Source: Paraspadella gotoi
Lineage: Eukaryota > Chaetognatha
Direction: 5' to 3'
NCBI GenBank assembly: GCA_051294375.1
Contig: JBJCIZ010000009.1
Coordinates: forward strand, 80,184 to 144,183
DNA length: 64,000 nt
Position 1 is the first letter of the stretch. Each line of letters starts with the position of its first letter. Shown here in pieces: positions 1 to 11,220 of this stretch. Under the pieces are notes generated by a model. That model made no database searches, was not told where the DNA came from, and saw nothing but the letters and a program-made list of their open reading frames with translations. The position numbers were made by a program, and so were the translations under genes.

Positions 1-180
1 TTCGTGGATTTACTTACTTTCGCCATCTTGTATTCGGGAATGAGCAAGAGATAGTTTTCGAAATGTAACTGGATATCGACTGAACGTGAAGGAGGGACAA
101 ATACGAACGAATTATTTTGAGAAGACAATAATGAATAAATGTCAATGAACGAAACTAAGAAAATGGTAAGTGAAGTAGGG

Positions 181-1686
181 TTAAAAGGAACGTTCCTGAC
201 ATTTTGAATCTTTGGCAATTTCCATTTGAGTTATTTTTGAAAGGATAGCGCGATCTCTTTTTCCTCTCGCTATTTTCCTCGTTTTCTCGCGAGCTTTCTC
301 GAGAACGCGACTTTCCTTCTCCTTTAGAAGTTCGTTCCTCATCTCCGCCAATCTTCTCTTCCAGGACTTTATCCTCGTCTTCCTTTTTTCCTCGCGTTTG
401 CGATCGCGAGCGATCTCGCGCGCTTTTCCCGCGGCCCACTTCTTCCGAAACTCGACGAGGCATTCTTCGGATGTCGACTTCGTCAATGTGATCGGATCAT
501 CGTCAGATTCGGATGATGAAGTCTCGTGGTGCCACTTGGAGACTTCGATGATTTCGATTATATCATCGTCGAGGAACTGTTCAGATAAGTATTTAATTAT
601 GATAATTTTGAGTTGATTTGGTTTGACTTTTTCTTTTTCTTTCTAGGTTACCTCCGGATTGGATGACGACGAGCTAGTCGGTACAGGGTGACAATATTCG
701 CTTCATGACCATCTAGCCCAAAGGAGAAGGCAACAAGCTGAAGAATTTTGACCCGTCCAAGGACCAGTACGTAATTCGTAAACCTAAAAAGAAAAAGTTA
801 TAAAAATAATCAAAAAGAAATTTAATATTTACCTAGTGGACAGCCGCCGGAAATCCACCAATTCGCCTTCCATCGGTGAAAGATCGCCTTGGAGATCGAT
901 GAACTCTGAAACATTAAAAACGATGATAAAAATCAGTGTTGAAATTCACACCTTCTTTTCTATATACATGATTTGATTTTAGTTTAAGCCTTAATAACCA
1001 AACTCACTTCGTGACCACCACCGAAAATGGACCGAAAACGAGTCGTGATTATACAAAATCAGCGACCGGTTCAAGGAACGCCTCCACCGCCTCCCCCACC
1101 ACCCAGCGAAGCATCCAGCCCAGTCTTTTTCGTACATACCTAAAAATAAAATTATAATATATACTCACCTGATACTTACCGCCGTCGTCGTCGCCGTCGT
1201 CGAATCCCTCGTCGCCGCCGCACCTAAAAAGAAAAATTAAAAATTAAAAATTAACAATCCTTCCACTCACCCCCCTCACCCCACTCTTACAGAGGATTCA
1301 GATGGAACCCAACTCGTCTGCAACACAACCCCAACCCATCTCGACCACCTTCCTATCTGACCGCGCATTCTTACGGAAAATTTGGAGTCGCTCGTCTTGA
1401 AAACCCAAGAGAAAATTAGCGTCACCTAAAAAATCGACAACATTAAAAACACTTATGGATGATGAAGAAACCCAATAGACCGAGACTATTGGAAACTAAA
1501 TTGACAAATTCTTCATATTAATTTTCGAATCATTGTTTTCCATTGTATAATCATTCAGCATCTCTCATTATATAAATTCGATCACAATGGAAAAACAATC
1601 CACTCCATCCCGAAACCCCTCACTGACTGACCCTCCACATCGCCGGCTGCAAATCGAATTGCTTCCAAATCCTTCGCCATCGCTTC
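181..1686 (-). CDS. Unrecognised multi-exon gene, highly charged C-terminal coil
   Basis: I do not recognise this product. On the minus strand a series of open segments has good splice sites: 1180-1223 (acidic, Gly/Asp rich), 1008-1139, 833-905, 652-783 and terminal 181-576. Acceptors are TTTTTAG-type and donors are GTAAGT, GTGAGT, GTAAAT and GTAACC. Reading phase is compatible from 1180 down to 652. The last junction is off by one, so either a base is wrong or an exon is missing. The terminal exon encodes 131 residues: a Ser/Asp-rich start, then a Lys/Arg/Glu-rich stretch of about 90 residues that should form a long helix or coiled coil, ending in TAA. Two more segments upstream, 1632-1686 and 1375-1425, join in phase with each other but not clearly to 1180-1223. 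No start codon is assigned. Alternative: a degraded gene. Confidence 0.4.
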
Positions 1687-1767
1687 CTGTAATCGCAGTA
1701 TGAACCAAAAATTATAAACAATCATTAAAAATATATAAATGTTAAACAATACTTACAGGGAATACAA

Positions 1768-1989
1768 ATGATGAGGCCACCATCACTTTCGCGCCCTAAA
1801 AAAGCGCGTTCCCTCACGCCTCCACCAGCCGAAGATGACTTTCAAAAGCCGGCTAAAAAGAGCGTCAAAAAGGGACCAAATCCGGGAGATAGGGCACTAT
1901 TCTTCGCCTTAAAGAACGGCTGGAAAGAGGAATTCGAAAGAAGAGGAGATGTTGAGGATCCACGGACCTTGCGGCACAGCCACGTATAA
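1768..1989 (+). CDS. Small hypothetical basic protein
   Basis: An ATG-initiated frame of 73 residues follows a TTACAG acceptor-like site by a few bases. It is Pro/Lys/Arg rich at the start (RPKKAR, PPPAEDD) and ends in a more ordered segment containing FFALKNGWKEEFERR. I recognise no domain. The same acceptor-like string reads as a strong GTAAGT donor on the minus strand, where the neighbouring candidate gene lies. The segment could therefore be antisense to an intron or exon of that gene. It may be chance. Confidence 0.22.
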   Translation: MMRPPSLSRPKKARSLTPPPAEDDFQKPAKKSVKKGPNPGDRALFFALKNGWKEEFERRGDVEDPRTLRHSHV

Positions 1990-2238
1990 ACGACTTCAGA
2001 AAAAATAGAAACTGACTATTCATGTTTTTATGAAACGTCAAAAAGACGTCTTTTTTTTTATTATCGTCACTTCCATTAAACGGAAAAATATCCGTTTTCC
2101 TGGCGCTCTTTTTAGTTTTCTTTTCTTTTCTTTTCTTTTCTTTTATAGTTTATTACTAGAAAAATCTCTATCCTTCAAGCTTCCACTTCCATTAAACTCG
2201 AATCCACCAAGAAAACTTACCTTTTTAGAAGAACAATC

Positions 2239-2594
2239 CAACGCCGCCGTCTCGCCCAAGAGCAGAGCTGCAGCCGCTTCCAGAGCAGCCCATTTCGACC
2301 ATAGCGGATATATCCATGATGCGTGTTCCACCGCGCCCACGTCTCCAAGGACGTGAAGGTCCAGGGCCCCCGCTCCCCCCAACCCCTCCACCCCACCCCT
2401 TCAAACACCTCATCTCCAATGCCCCCCAATCGCCTACTTCCCTCCACCAGCAGACAACGACGACGAAGACAACGACTACGGGCCGGCGCCTAACAAATAC
2501 CGCTTTTGGAAACAGGGTCGCCGCAGATCTTGGCAGCAACAAGCGGACTTTGAACAATCGGAAAGAGAATAGGATGAGAAGAAAGAGGAAATAG
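2239..2594 (+). CDS. Hypothetical proline-rich terminal exon
   Basis: After a clean CTTTTTAG acceptor a frame stays open for 118 codons to TAG. It is Pro/Arg rich, then Thr rich, and ends in a basic tail. A second frame over 2349-2558 has a composition more like a protein: an acidic DNDDEDNDYG run followed by a basic aromatic stretch with RFWKQGRRRSWQQQ. I cannot decide which frame is used, or whether either is. No family is recognised. It lies between two minus-strand candidate genes. Confidence 0.2.
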
Positions 2595-2694
2595 ACGCCC
2601 TCTTCCGGGCAGAAAATAACCTCTCTTAATTTTATTGCCGTACGTCGATCGACGTAGAAACTTTTAAGTTTATCGACAGCCGTCGATTTTTTGT

Positions 2695-3414
2695 TTATTC
2701 TTCAATCTCGATTCGATTCATTTCTCGTTCTTTATTTTCTGAAAGATAAAACATTCGTTTTATCTTCTCTTCGTAGCGGATTCGTTCCTTTTCTCGTTGC
2801 TGTTTTTCTTCATCCAGATCATTACGAAGCTTCTTGTTGACTTTTTCCAGTTCGAATTTTAGTGCTCTCTTTTTGGCAAGTAGACGACATATTTCTTCAT
2901 TACATGAGCTGGAATAGACGCTCGCGAGAGAGGACGAGGCGATTGGCGTCAGTTCGGCGTAGGATAACGCCGATTTGGAAGAAGCGGCGTCTTTGAAGAC
3001 AACGTTTCTAACATGATGAGGGAGGGGGGTTGAACGTATCCCGGACTTCTTTGGGAGTCCGCTCGATTCGTTGCTCGGATTGATAAAGAGACCAAAGTTT
3101 TTTAGCACGAACTTTTCGAAGTTGATGCCGCATTTCTTCGCAACGCGGCGCCAGTTTTTGCGGCACGCTTTGATGAGCTTGCCGAGGCGCCCTACGAGCT
3201 TGATATCTGGACGAAATTTCCAGACGTTGGAGGTGCCGATGATAAAGGGAATTGTCGGGTCGTTGTAGGCTAGCTGGCTTATTTTATTATCCAGCATGTT
3301 GAGGTCGACATCTGGGATTGGTGGCATGAGATCATTCGTTGGGGTCAGCGCAAATTCCGATGTCGCTGATGGATGCGGAAGTAAAGACTGTTGAATAGTC
3401 TTCACCTTGGACGT
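2695..3414 (-). CDS. Hypothetical protein with C-terminal coiled coil (terminal exon)
   Basis: An open segment of 239 codons begins right after an excellent acceptor (TCTCTCTCTAG) and ends in TAA. The first in-frame ATG is at 3327, but the acceptor suggests upstream coding sequence. The N-terminal half has a basic aromatic patch (CRKNWRRVAKKCG). The middle is Ser rich. The last 70 residues are a Glu/Lys/Arg heptad-like coil (LAKKRALKFELEKVNKKL and beyond). The design, Ser-rich linker then charged coil, resembles the terminal exon at 181-576, so the two may be related or parts of one locus. I recognise no family. Just upstream on the opposite strand are short exon-like pieces with GTGAGT donors at about 3474 and 3592. 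Confidence 0.38.
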   Translation of the reverse strand, partial: TSKVKTIQQSLLPHPSATSEFALTPTNDLMPPIPDVDLNMLDNKISQLAYNDPTIPFIIGTSNVWKFRPDIKLVGRLGKLIKACRKNWRRVAKKCGINFEKFVLKNFGLFINPSNESSGLPKKSGIRSTPLPHHVRNVVFKDAASSKSALSYAELTPIASSSLASVYSSSCNEEICRLLAKKRALKFELEKVNKKLRNDLDEEKQQREKERIRYEEKIKRMFYLSENKEREMNRIEIEE

Positions 3415-3605
3415 CTAGAGAGAGATTGATTTTCTCCACGGAGCACCACATGGCGTCCTTTTTAGAGTATCTGGGTGAGTACAATGATAACAATTGTTTA
3501 ATAAATTACCCAGTATAATTTGTGAAATAATAAGTCCAAATTAAATATTGATTTTCACCTTAGCCATGGAGATTTGCGTCGCCGTTACAGGTGAGTTCGA
3601 GGGTG

Positions 3606-3730
3606 AATTTCAAGTTGACTTCAATTGGGATCGGGTTGACTTCGAATTGGGATTGGGTTGGCTTCGAATTACGATCGGGTTGGCTTCGAATTGGGATCAG
3701 GTTGGCTTCGAATTGGGATCAGGTAAAGTT
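3606..3730 (+). repeat. Minisatellite, about 21-bp unit
   Basis: About five to six tandem variants of a 21-bp unit with core TTGGGATCGGGTTGACTTCG. It sits directly after a GTGAGT-like donor and ends at GGGATCAGGTAAAG, which also looks like a donor. The same array, with indels, is at 54806-54925. Confidence 0.8.
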
Positions 3731-5292
3731 TGTTCCAGTTTTTAACGTTCAAATTTATTATAAGAAAAGATAATCTGTAATGAGATAGAAAACAGAGAAT
3801 TCAATGGCAAATCTTTTCGTATTAAAGTTCATGACGAAACGAATATGATTTTCGAAATTCCAATGAATATCAAATTAATAATAAAAATTTTTTAATCTAT
3901 TCAGAGAAGAGTTTTTGTATTTAGTGAGAATATTTCTCCGTCCTCTTCGAGGATCTTCGCCCAACGTGCGAGACCAGCGACCATCGCTCCGCGGTGACCG
4001 ACTCAAAGCTGTATCATCCAAAGATTACCATCATCCACATAAAACTCCATTGCTTCCGTTGCCTCTTTCACCTCATCCATCCGTTCCCATTTCGCATTCA
4101 GCCGCGAAATACAAAATTACACTACGCGACCAAAGAAAAATTGTCGCAAGTTTCGTTCCTCTTCCATCAGCACCCTTCCTGCAGTGCTGACTCTCGACGA
4201 ATCCTCGCCAAATCGATTGTCAGTGGTACGGTGAAATCCCTACACGAGTGCCCTCTACAAATACGATGCATGCAGCCAGAGAGAAGGCGTACAGAAACTT
4301 TGGTCAAACAAACACATAAATTTCATCAAACGTGCCTGTGGTCGAAAATTTTAATTTCATCATTTTGTCTTGCAACAAATTTTATTATTTACTGTGTTAT
4401 TTATCTACTATTGAGGCATTAGTTAAATGTCAATCTGTTTATTACATTTTACATGAAAGATTCTGTGCAACCGTTTAAAGCACAAATTTTAAAGTTTACT
4501 ACTGACGAGTGTGATTGGAATCACACGATAATCATAATTGTATCTCTCTTCTCGTGCAACATGTACGAAATTTTTTTTTAAAATTTAATTATAATTTTTT
4601 TCTCGCAAAACACGCGAATATTTTTATAGTTCATATGACAAGTGTGAAACTTCTCACGCTATTAAAAAGTTTTACTCCTTTCAAAATTGTTTTGCCTAAA
4701 CTGTCTCTAATGACTGCTGTAGAAAATGAATAAAACGCATTGAATTTAATGATATAATAATTAAAATGGAGTTGGTCACTCTTTTTAACAAAAAGTGAAA
4801 GTGAGAAAAAAGTTGTTAGGTCGCCATGGTAACAAAAATTTTATTCGCATCTAAATTACATGATTCATGTTGACTGTTTGTTACGGATCAAATGACGTCA
4901 AATGGCGTCAATAGTGCGAGCCACGTCTGATTAAAACCTAAATAAAATTGCCTCATTATATTCCGGCCAAAGAGTTGCATTCAATACAAACATTTGGTGA
5001 AATATTCCTCACCTTCTGAATTCTGATGTATCTCGTGAGTCACGTGATTCGTCGTCCTATTCTTTCATCGGCTTGTGAAGCATCAAGCATTGATCCGGTC
5101 CAGTAAAGCCAAGAACTGTTACGGAAAAGACTCCATTCACGAAGAAACCTTGTAATAGCTAGATAGATATTTATAAAAATTCCTAACTAGAGTAGCTAGA
5201 CGATTGTTCCTACTGTTCTCAATTTTTACTATTTTGAGAGTTTTTTTGGGGGACTTTCTCTAAATAATATTTGAAGGGTCGAATGGGGGAGG

Positions 5293-6661
5293 TGTGCCGA
5301 AAATCTCCCGATAAACCTCTCAATTATTGTTGGGTAATTTTTCAACGTTGAGACAGTTGGTACAGTCAGAACGGTCAGGTAAATCGGAATGACAGTCATT
5401 TGTTTTACGTGAGGGACGGTCCTTACCCCGAACAGGATTCCTAGCTGGTTCCAAACTCATCTCAGGCGAACAAGTGCGTAACAGTGACATGCCTTGAAAA
5501 AAGTTATCTGGGATTGAAAACCCGACATTTGATCTGGGATTCAGTTCATCAAAAATATCGGGAAATTGAACTGCAGGAGCGCGAGTAAGTAGAATAGACG
5601 CAGTAGATCGGGTAAGGATTCGTGGGGTACGGTCAGATAGCACTCTCCTGGCTCTATCCATAACGTACGTCACTCTGTCAGTCTCTAAGTGAGTGTAAGC
5701 CCTGACCACCTTTGTTAATGTCTCAACACCTTGAAGCACTCTTTTCCTAACGTCAATCTCACCCAATACGGAACCATTAACTTTGTCAGCGTCAACCTCG
5801 TAACTCAGTCGCTCGAAGTTTTCAATATCTTCATAAGTTCATGTACTATCCTCCTAATCCCTCGTTAAGAATTTAATGTAATCCATTTTGTACCTTTATT
5901 AGGATTGATGGCGAAGAGTGACAGTACGTCAGCAGAGAAAAGATGAGAGAAGAAGAACAGTAAAGATATAATGCAACAGGTTTTTGGAACTCCTGTAAAG
6001 TAATATAAAATTATTTTAAAGATTAAAACATTTTTAAACAGACTCTCGTCCGTACAGTGAACAAAACGAAAATGCAGGATTCCGTTCGGACGGCTTTCGT
6101 GTACCGACCGGCACCAAGACTGAGTAATTAATGTTAGTAATAGTAACACAGGTTTTACACTGTACTACCCATCACGAAATTCCGAGATCGCGGTGAAAAG
6201 ATTTAAAATTCAAATGTAAACTGCAGCGTCACGTGTTCGTCCTACTACGGACCGTAGTATTTATACGGTAAAAAAAAATTAAATTCAGGAAAAAACGGGT
6301 TACAAATATAACTGGCTCTCTAACAATTTATATTAAATTGCTAAGCTAATTATAATTTATAAGCAACAATAAACTAACTGTTTAACTCGCTAATTATACG
6401 TACTAGTTTCGGCTTCAGATCTTCATAGTAACCAAATATCGTCAAACATATTTTAGAGAATAAAATAATTATTTGGATCGTGAGTTTACGGAATGCGAAA
6501 AGGAGAGCAGAGATTCGAGGAGGAGGAGGAGGAGGATGAGGAGGAGGAAGAGGAGAGGAATTTTGAGACCGGAACCGATGACGTAATAGGAATGAAGAGT
6601 TGAAACAATGTAATTATCAATAATTATAATGGAGAGGTTTATCGGGAGATTTTCGGCACAT
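5293..6661. mobile_element. Inverted-repeat-bounded unit carrying a reversed BEL 5' fragment
   Basis: The left end (5293-5330, TGTGCCGAAAATCTCCCG onward) recurs as its reverse complement at 6619-6661, giving terminal inverted repeats of at least 38 bp about 1.37 kb apart. Nearly all of the left half is LTR, leader and gag N-terminus of the BEL element at 44.7 kb, in opposite orientation. The right 330 bp hold a (GAGGAG)n run and no open frame. No transposase is visible. The same unit, with the same cargo, is in copy B at 56534-57975, where the inverted repeat can be followed for about 60 bp. I infer a non-autonomous DNA transposon or a fold-back derivative. A chance inverted flank is less likely. 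Confidence 0.6.
5336..6281 (-). pseudogene. BEL/Pao 5' fragment: LTR, leader and gag N-terminus
   Basis: In reverse orientation this matches 44740-45735 of the full element: TATA box, LTR body, leader and the first part of gag, then stops abruptly in gag at the codons for NVEKLP. There is no central or C-terminal gag, no pol and no downstream LTR. It differs usefully from the full element. The leader/gag junction here stays in one frame over the region that is replaced at 45236-45325 in the full copy. It is a fragment and not a working gene. Confidence 0.85.
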
Positions 6662-7154
6662 ACGTGCCTTTCACTCCGCTCTAATACACATCCTTAGCTG
6701 CACAAGACCACTTCCATAGTTCTTACCCAATCGAACCCACATCCTTACCCACACAGTGAATAAACTTCACAAGTTAGCTCATATTCATTGAATGATTGAA
6801 TAGTTTTTTTTTATAAGTGGTTGTACCAATTTCATTTCCCACAATTTTCTACCCAACCCCATAGCCCGACTCACTGCCTTGGCGACCCACGCGGACCCAA
6901 GCCCCTCGTCTCGCCCGTTTCCCCTTTCGGTTCATCGATTTCGGGTCGGATGGGACTATTCTCTTTTTTTGAAAGGGGGGGGGGTAGGGGGGAGGAAGGG
7001 GGGGCCGTTAGAGAAGGGCGTGGATGACCCTGGGGTGAGGAAGAGGGGGTCAAACACCCCCGCCGCTCGCCAAAAAAAGGTTTTTTTTCTGACTTTTTTT
7101 GGCGTCATTAATCAAAACACCCATGACGGGACAGAGGCGAATATAAGTCTAGCG

Positions 7155-7159
7155 ATGGA

Positions 7160-7211
<52 letters not shown>
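7155..7211 (+). repeat. (GA)n microsatellite
   Basis: About 28 GA repeats. The counterpart in copy B is at 58485-58530. Upstream (6950-7080) is a G/C-run-rich stretch with long G tracts. Confidence 0.95.
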
Positions 7212-7216
<5 letters not shown>

Positions 7217-8323
7217 ATAAAGAAAGTAGACTGGAAAAGTAACTATGTCTACTTAATTATTAGTTGAAGAATTTTTATACAACTTCATTTATAAAGAAGC
7301 CAATTTACTATGAAAGCAAAAAATGTATGAGCCTCATCAGTTTGAAAAATAAAGATATACCAATAATACGGTACAAAAGCATAATTGCAATTGATATGAA
7401 ACGAAAAGCCACCGTGAAAAAAAGATTTTATTTGTTTGTTTTTTTATTTGTTTTTTTGAGTCTGAAAACAAAAACAATTGTTTTTCGATTATATTTCTCG
7501 AGTCGACAGAACATAAAAGACCAAAGATCATTTGTTTAAATTTCATTCACTCTACCGGGGTTTTTTTTTCATTCTTTCTCCAGATGGAGACAGACTTAAA
7601 ATAAAACAAATGAACACATAGTGAATTCTAGCGCAAAGAATTAATAGAAACTCTTTTTAGTTTTCGTAGCGGGCTTTGGCTAAGAAAAACTCCAATGGGA
7701 AGCGAAAATTTCGTGGATTATTAACCGATTAAAAAAAAATTCAAAAAAAAATTTTAAANNNNNNNNNNAACAAAAAAAAATAAAACAAAAAAAATATTGA
7801 AGGCCTTGGAAATGCGTTGATTCCAGGGAAAAAGAAAAAATCCTTTTTTTGGGGGGGGGTTATTTCTGAAAAAATTATGTTAATATTCTCGTTTAATTTT
7901 AATTTATGATTTTGTTTGATTTAAATTCAAGATTTTAGACTTGATTAAATGAAAGGAAAAGGGAATTTTTAAACACCATCATTGTTACACAAAATACCAT
8001 TTGTAAATATACAATTAGTACAATTTATAAGTCCTTTATTTTTTTATTAAACTTAATGAAAATTAATTTTAAACTACATTAGGCGACAAGGCTTCTTGAG
8101 ATTTTATTAAAACCTCACCTTTGAATATTTTTTTAGCCAAACTTGTTTTCTACTTTTTCACGAAAAAATTTCGATTTCCAAAGATTCAATTTAAATTTTT
8201 CCGCCAAATTTATCATTTTAATCCCGAGGAAAAAATTTCCCGAGCTTTTTTTTTTTTTTTTGGAAATCTCGCGGGGAACCGAGACGGCGTTCGTTGTCAT
8301 GGAAACCGCGTGGCGAATCTTGA

Positions 8324-8425
8324 GGTCGACGACGACAACAACAACGACGACAAGGATCGAATGAAAAGTCTTCTCCTTCGGGAACAACAACAACAACAAC
8401 AACAACAACAACGACGACGACAATA
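8324..8425 (+). repeat. ACA/ACG trinucleotide array
   Basis: GACGACGAC followed by ACAACGACGAC and a pure CAA run. This is an imperfect trinucleotide repeat, also present in copy B at 59720-59800. Protein-like frames here are only poly-Gln or poly-Val. Confidence 0.85.
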
Positions 8426-8586
8426 TCGTCGGGGAACCGACAATTCCCTCGAGACCGACAAGTAGACGAAGCTGAGCCCAAAATCCCAACGCGTCGGCTA
8501 AAACTCTTGTCGGACTCTTGTGGGGATGCGATTCAGTCTTGTCGGGTAACGGGGGATCTGTCGGGCGTCGGTCATTGGAGAAGGGG

Positions 8587-8678
8587 NNNNNNNNNNNNNN
8601 NNNNNNNNNNNNNNNNNNNNNNNNNNNNNNNNNNNNNNNNNNNNNNNNNNNNNNNNNNNNNNNNNNNNNNNNNNNNNN
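8587..8678. other. Assembly gap (N), GA-rich region
   Basis: 92 N. The equivalent interval in copy B (about 59980-60055) is a GA/GAA-rich run, so the gap is probably a low-complexity stretch. Confidence 0.95.
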
Positions 8679-9200
8679 AGAAAAGAAAGAAAAGAAAGAA
8701 AGAATGAGAAGGGAAAGGGGGAAAGAAAGACATAGAAAGAAAAAAAAGAAAGAAAGAAAGCGAGAGAGATGAGAGAGGAGAGAGAGAGAAGAGATGAGAG
8801 AGAGTTCTATATCCAGAGCTTGAGGGGCGCCGACACTTATATGGCAAATCAGGACGACGACGACGACGACGACGAAATATGATTTCCCATGTCGGACGCG
8901 TTCGGTCGTTCGCTTCTTTATCGATCCCTGAAGCAGAAAGTCTTAAAAATCGGGATAAGAAGCGAACGAGAGCTAATGGAAGCGAACAGACGCGAACAGA
9001 AAAGTACAGGTAAGAACAGACGTGAATAAAAGCAAATAGAAACGAACAGGAGTGAACGCGAGTGAATAGAGGGAGACAGATGCGAACAGAGAGGAACAGA
9101 AGCGAATAGGAGCAAATTTGATATCTTAATACCGAGTGGGCGATGACTCATTTCAGGAAAGGAAAGGAAAGGAAAGGGAGAGGAAGGAAGGAAGGAGGAG

Positions 9201-9235
<35 letters not shown>

Positions 9236-10156
9236 GGAAGGGAACGAGGATAAGAAATAATCTCTGGAATTCAAAATTCTGAGATTCGACAATAATTTTT
9301 TTTGTGGTTTCGCAAAATGTCGTCTGACTGAGTCGACATAAGTAGCAGGCGACAGGCAGAGAACGTCGTAGGGAAAACGTGCGTCTTTATCAGGCGTCTG
9401 TCTTTAACAGGCGACAATCCTTCGCAGGCGTCGGTTGCGTTTAGGTTATGACGACGACGGACGATTGATGAACGATGGTGACGACGAACGAAGAGAAGAC
9501 AGAAGAAAGTAAGCAAGAAAAGAAAGAAGAAGAAGAAAGAAAAGGAAGAAAAGAAAGAAGAAGAAGAAAAGAAGAGAAAAGAAGAAGAAGACGACGACGA
9601 CGACGACGACGAGGAATCCTCTGAAAATGACGTGACTGATAAACTTTTTATGGGAGACGCCATAAAAAATTGGAGGGAAAATACCGACTTTTTTTGCAGT
9701 CTACATTTTTGTCAATGTATTTTAGTACGTAGCCATAAAAAGTGTAAACGACTTTATAGTAATATTTAGCTTAAATACGTTTAATGTATGCAAATGTAAT
9801 GTAATGTAATAAGTTTAGCTAANNNNNNNNNNNNNNNNNNNNNNNNNAATGTAGCGTTTTTATTCAAATGCACCAGTTTGATTCATTTATAGTATATAAC
9901 ATTTTTTCTTTATTTACAGGGTACGTCGCTCTTTCCGGAAAGGAAAATTACTAGTACACCTTATAAAAGTATGTAATAAAAATACATCAATTTGAAAAAG
10001 GAGTCACCATTGAAGAACCAGGACCTTTCTTACCAAGTGTCCATTTTGATGCTGTCTTTTATTCTATCACTTATTTTTATTGTCAGAAAGTTTGACAGTT
10101 CCAGAGAGATGCGTGGGACGTTCCTGTCTTCCTTCCGTCCAATTTCATTAATCCAG

Positions 10157-10194
10157 GGCGTTTTTATTTTTTTTTTTTTTTTTTCATGTTTTTT

Positions 10195-10226
<32 letters not shown>

Positions 10227-11178
10227 TAATTATTTTTATCTTTATTTTTTTTTTTTTGGTTGTAGTTTTTTTTGTTTTTTATTTTTTGTTTCTTTTTTTT
10301 ATTTTTTGTGGTGGGGTGGTTTTTTTTTCTTTTTTTAGGTGTTTTTCATTTTTTATTTTTTTTTTTTTTTTTTTTTTTTTTTAAGTGCTTCTTTAATTTT
10401 ATTTTTTTTTTTTTTTTATTTTTTTTTCTTTTTTTTTTTTATTCTTATTTCTTATTTTTTTTTTTTTTTTTTTTATTTTTTTCTTTTTTTTTAATATTAA
10501 TTCTTTATTATTTTTTTTTTTTTTTTGTTTTTTTTTTTCTTTTTATTTTTATTTTCTTTTAATTTATTTCTTTTTTTTTTTTTTTTCTTTTTTTTTTTTT
10601 ATTGATATTTCAGTCTGAAAATAATTTTTCTTTACTTTGCGGACCAATTTATAGTCTGAATTTGTATTATCCTTCATTTTGATTTTCTTCGTTAAATCTC
10701 CCTAATTTTAGTAATTATTGGATTAGCTGACTGCGTTTAACTTAAATTTATATAAGAATTTAGTATTTGTGTATAGATGTTTATTTGCTAAAAATTCAAT
10801 TTTTTTTTTAATAAGCATATATTCTTATTGTCCTTGTTTTTCAGATCGGTTTTTTTTTTTTTCGTCTTATTTTCGATCGAAAATTTATAATATTTATGTC
10901 CATTTGATTTTTCTCATTAATGATCTATTTTTTTTTTTTTTTTCTTTTTTTATCATTATACCATCTCTGTTATATCTGTGTGAATTTTCTTATGTGATGT
11001 CACTTTTTTTTTGATTAGTTTTCCTTTTGTTATCAATCATTCTTTTTTGATTGTTTTGCTATATTTCCCTTTTGTAATATAAATACTTTTTATATTTCCT
11101 ATTTTATTGATTATTCTTTTTTTTACTTTTTTTTTTTTTGTTGTTTTTTATTTTCTTTTTTTTTTTTATTTTTTTTTT

Positions 11179-11220
<42 letters not shown>

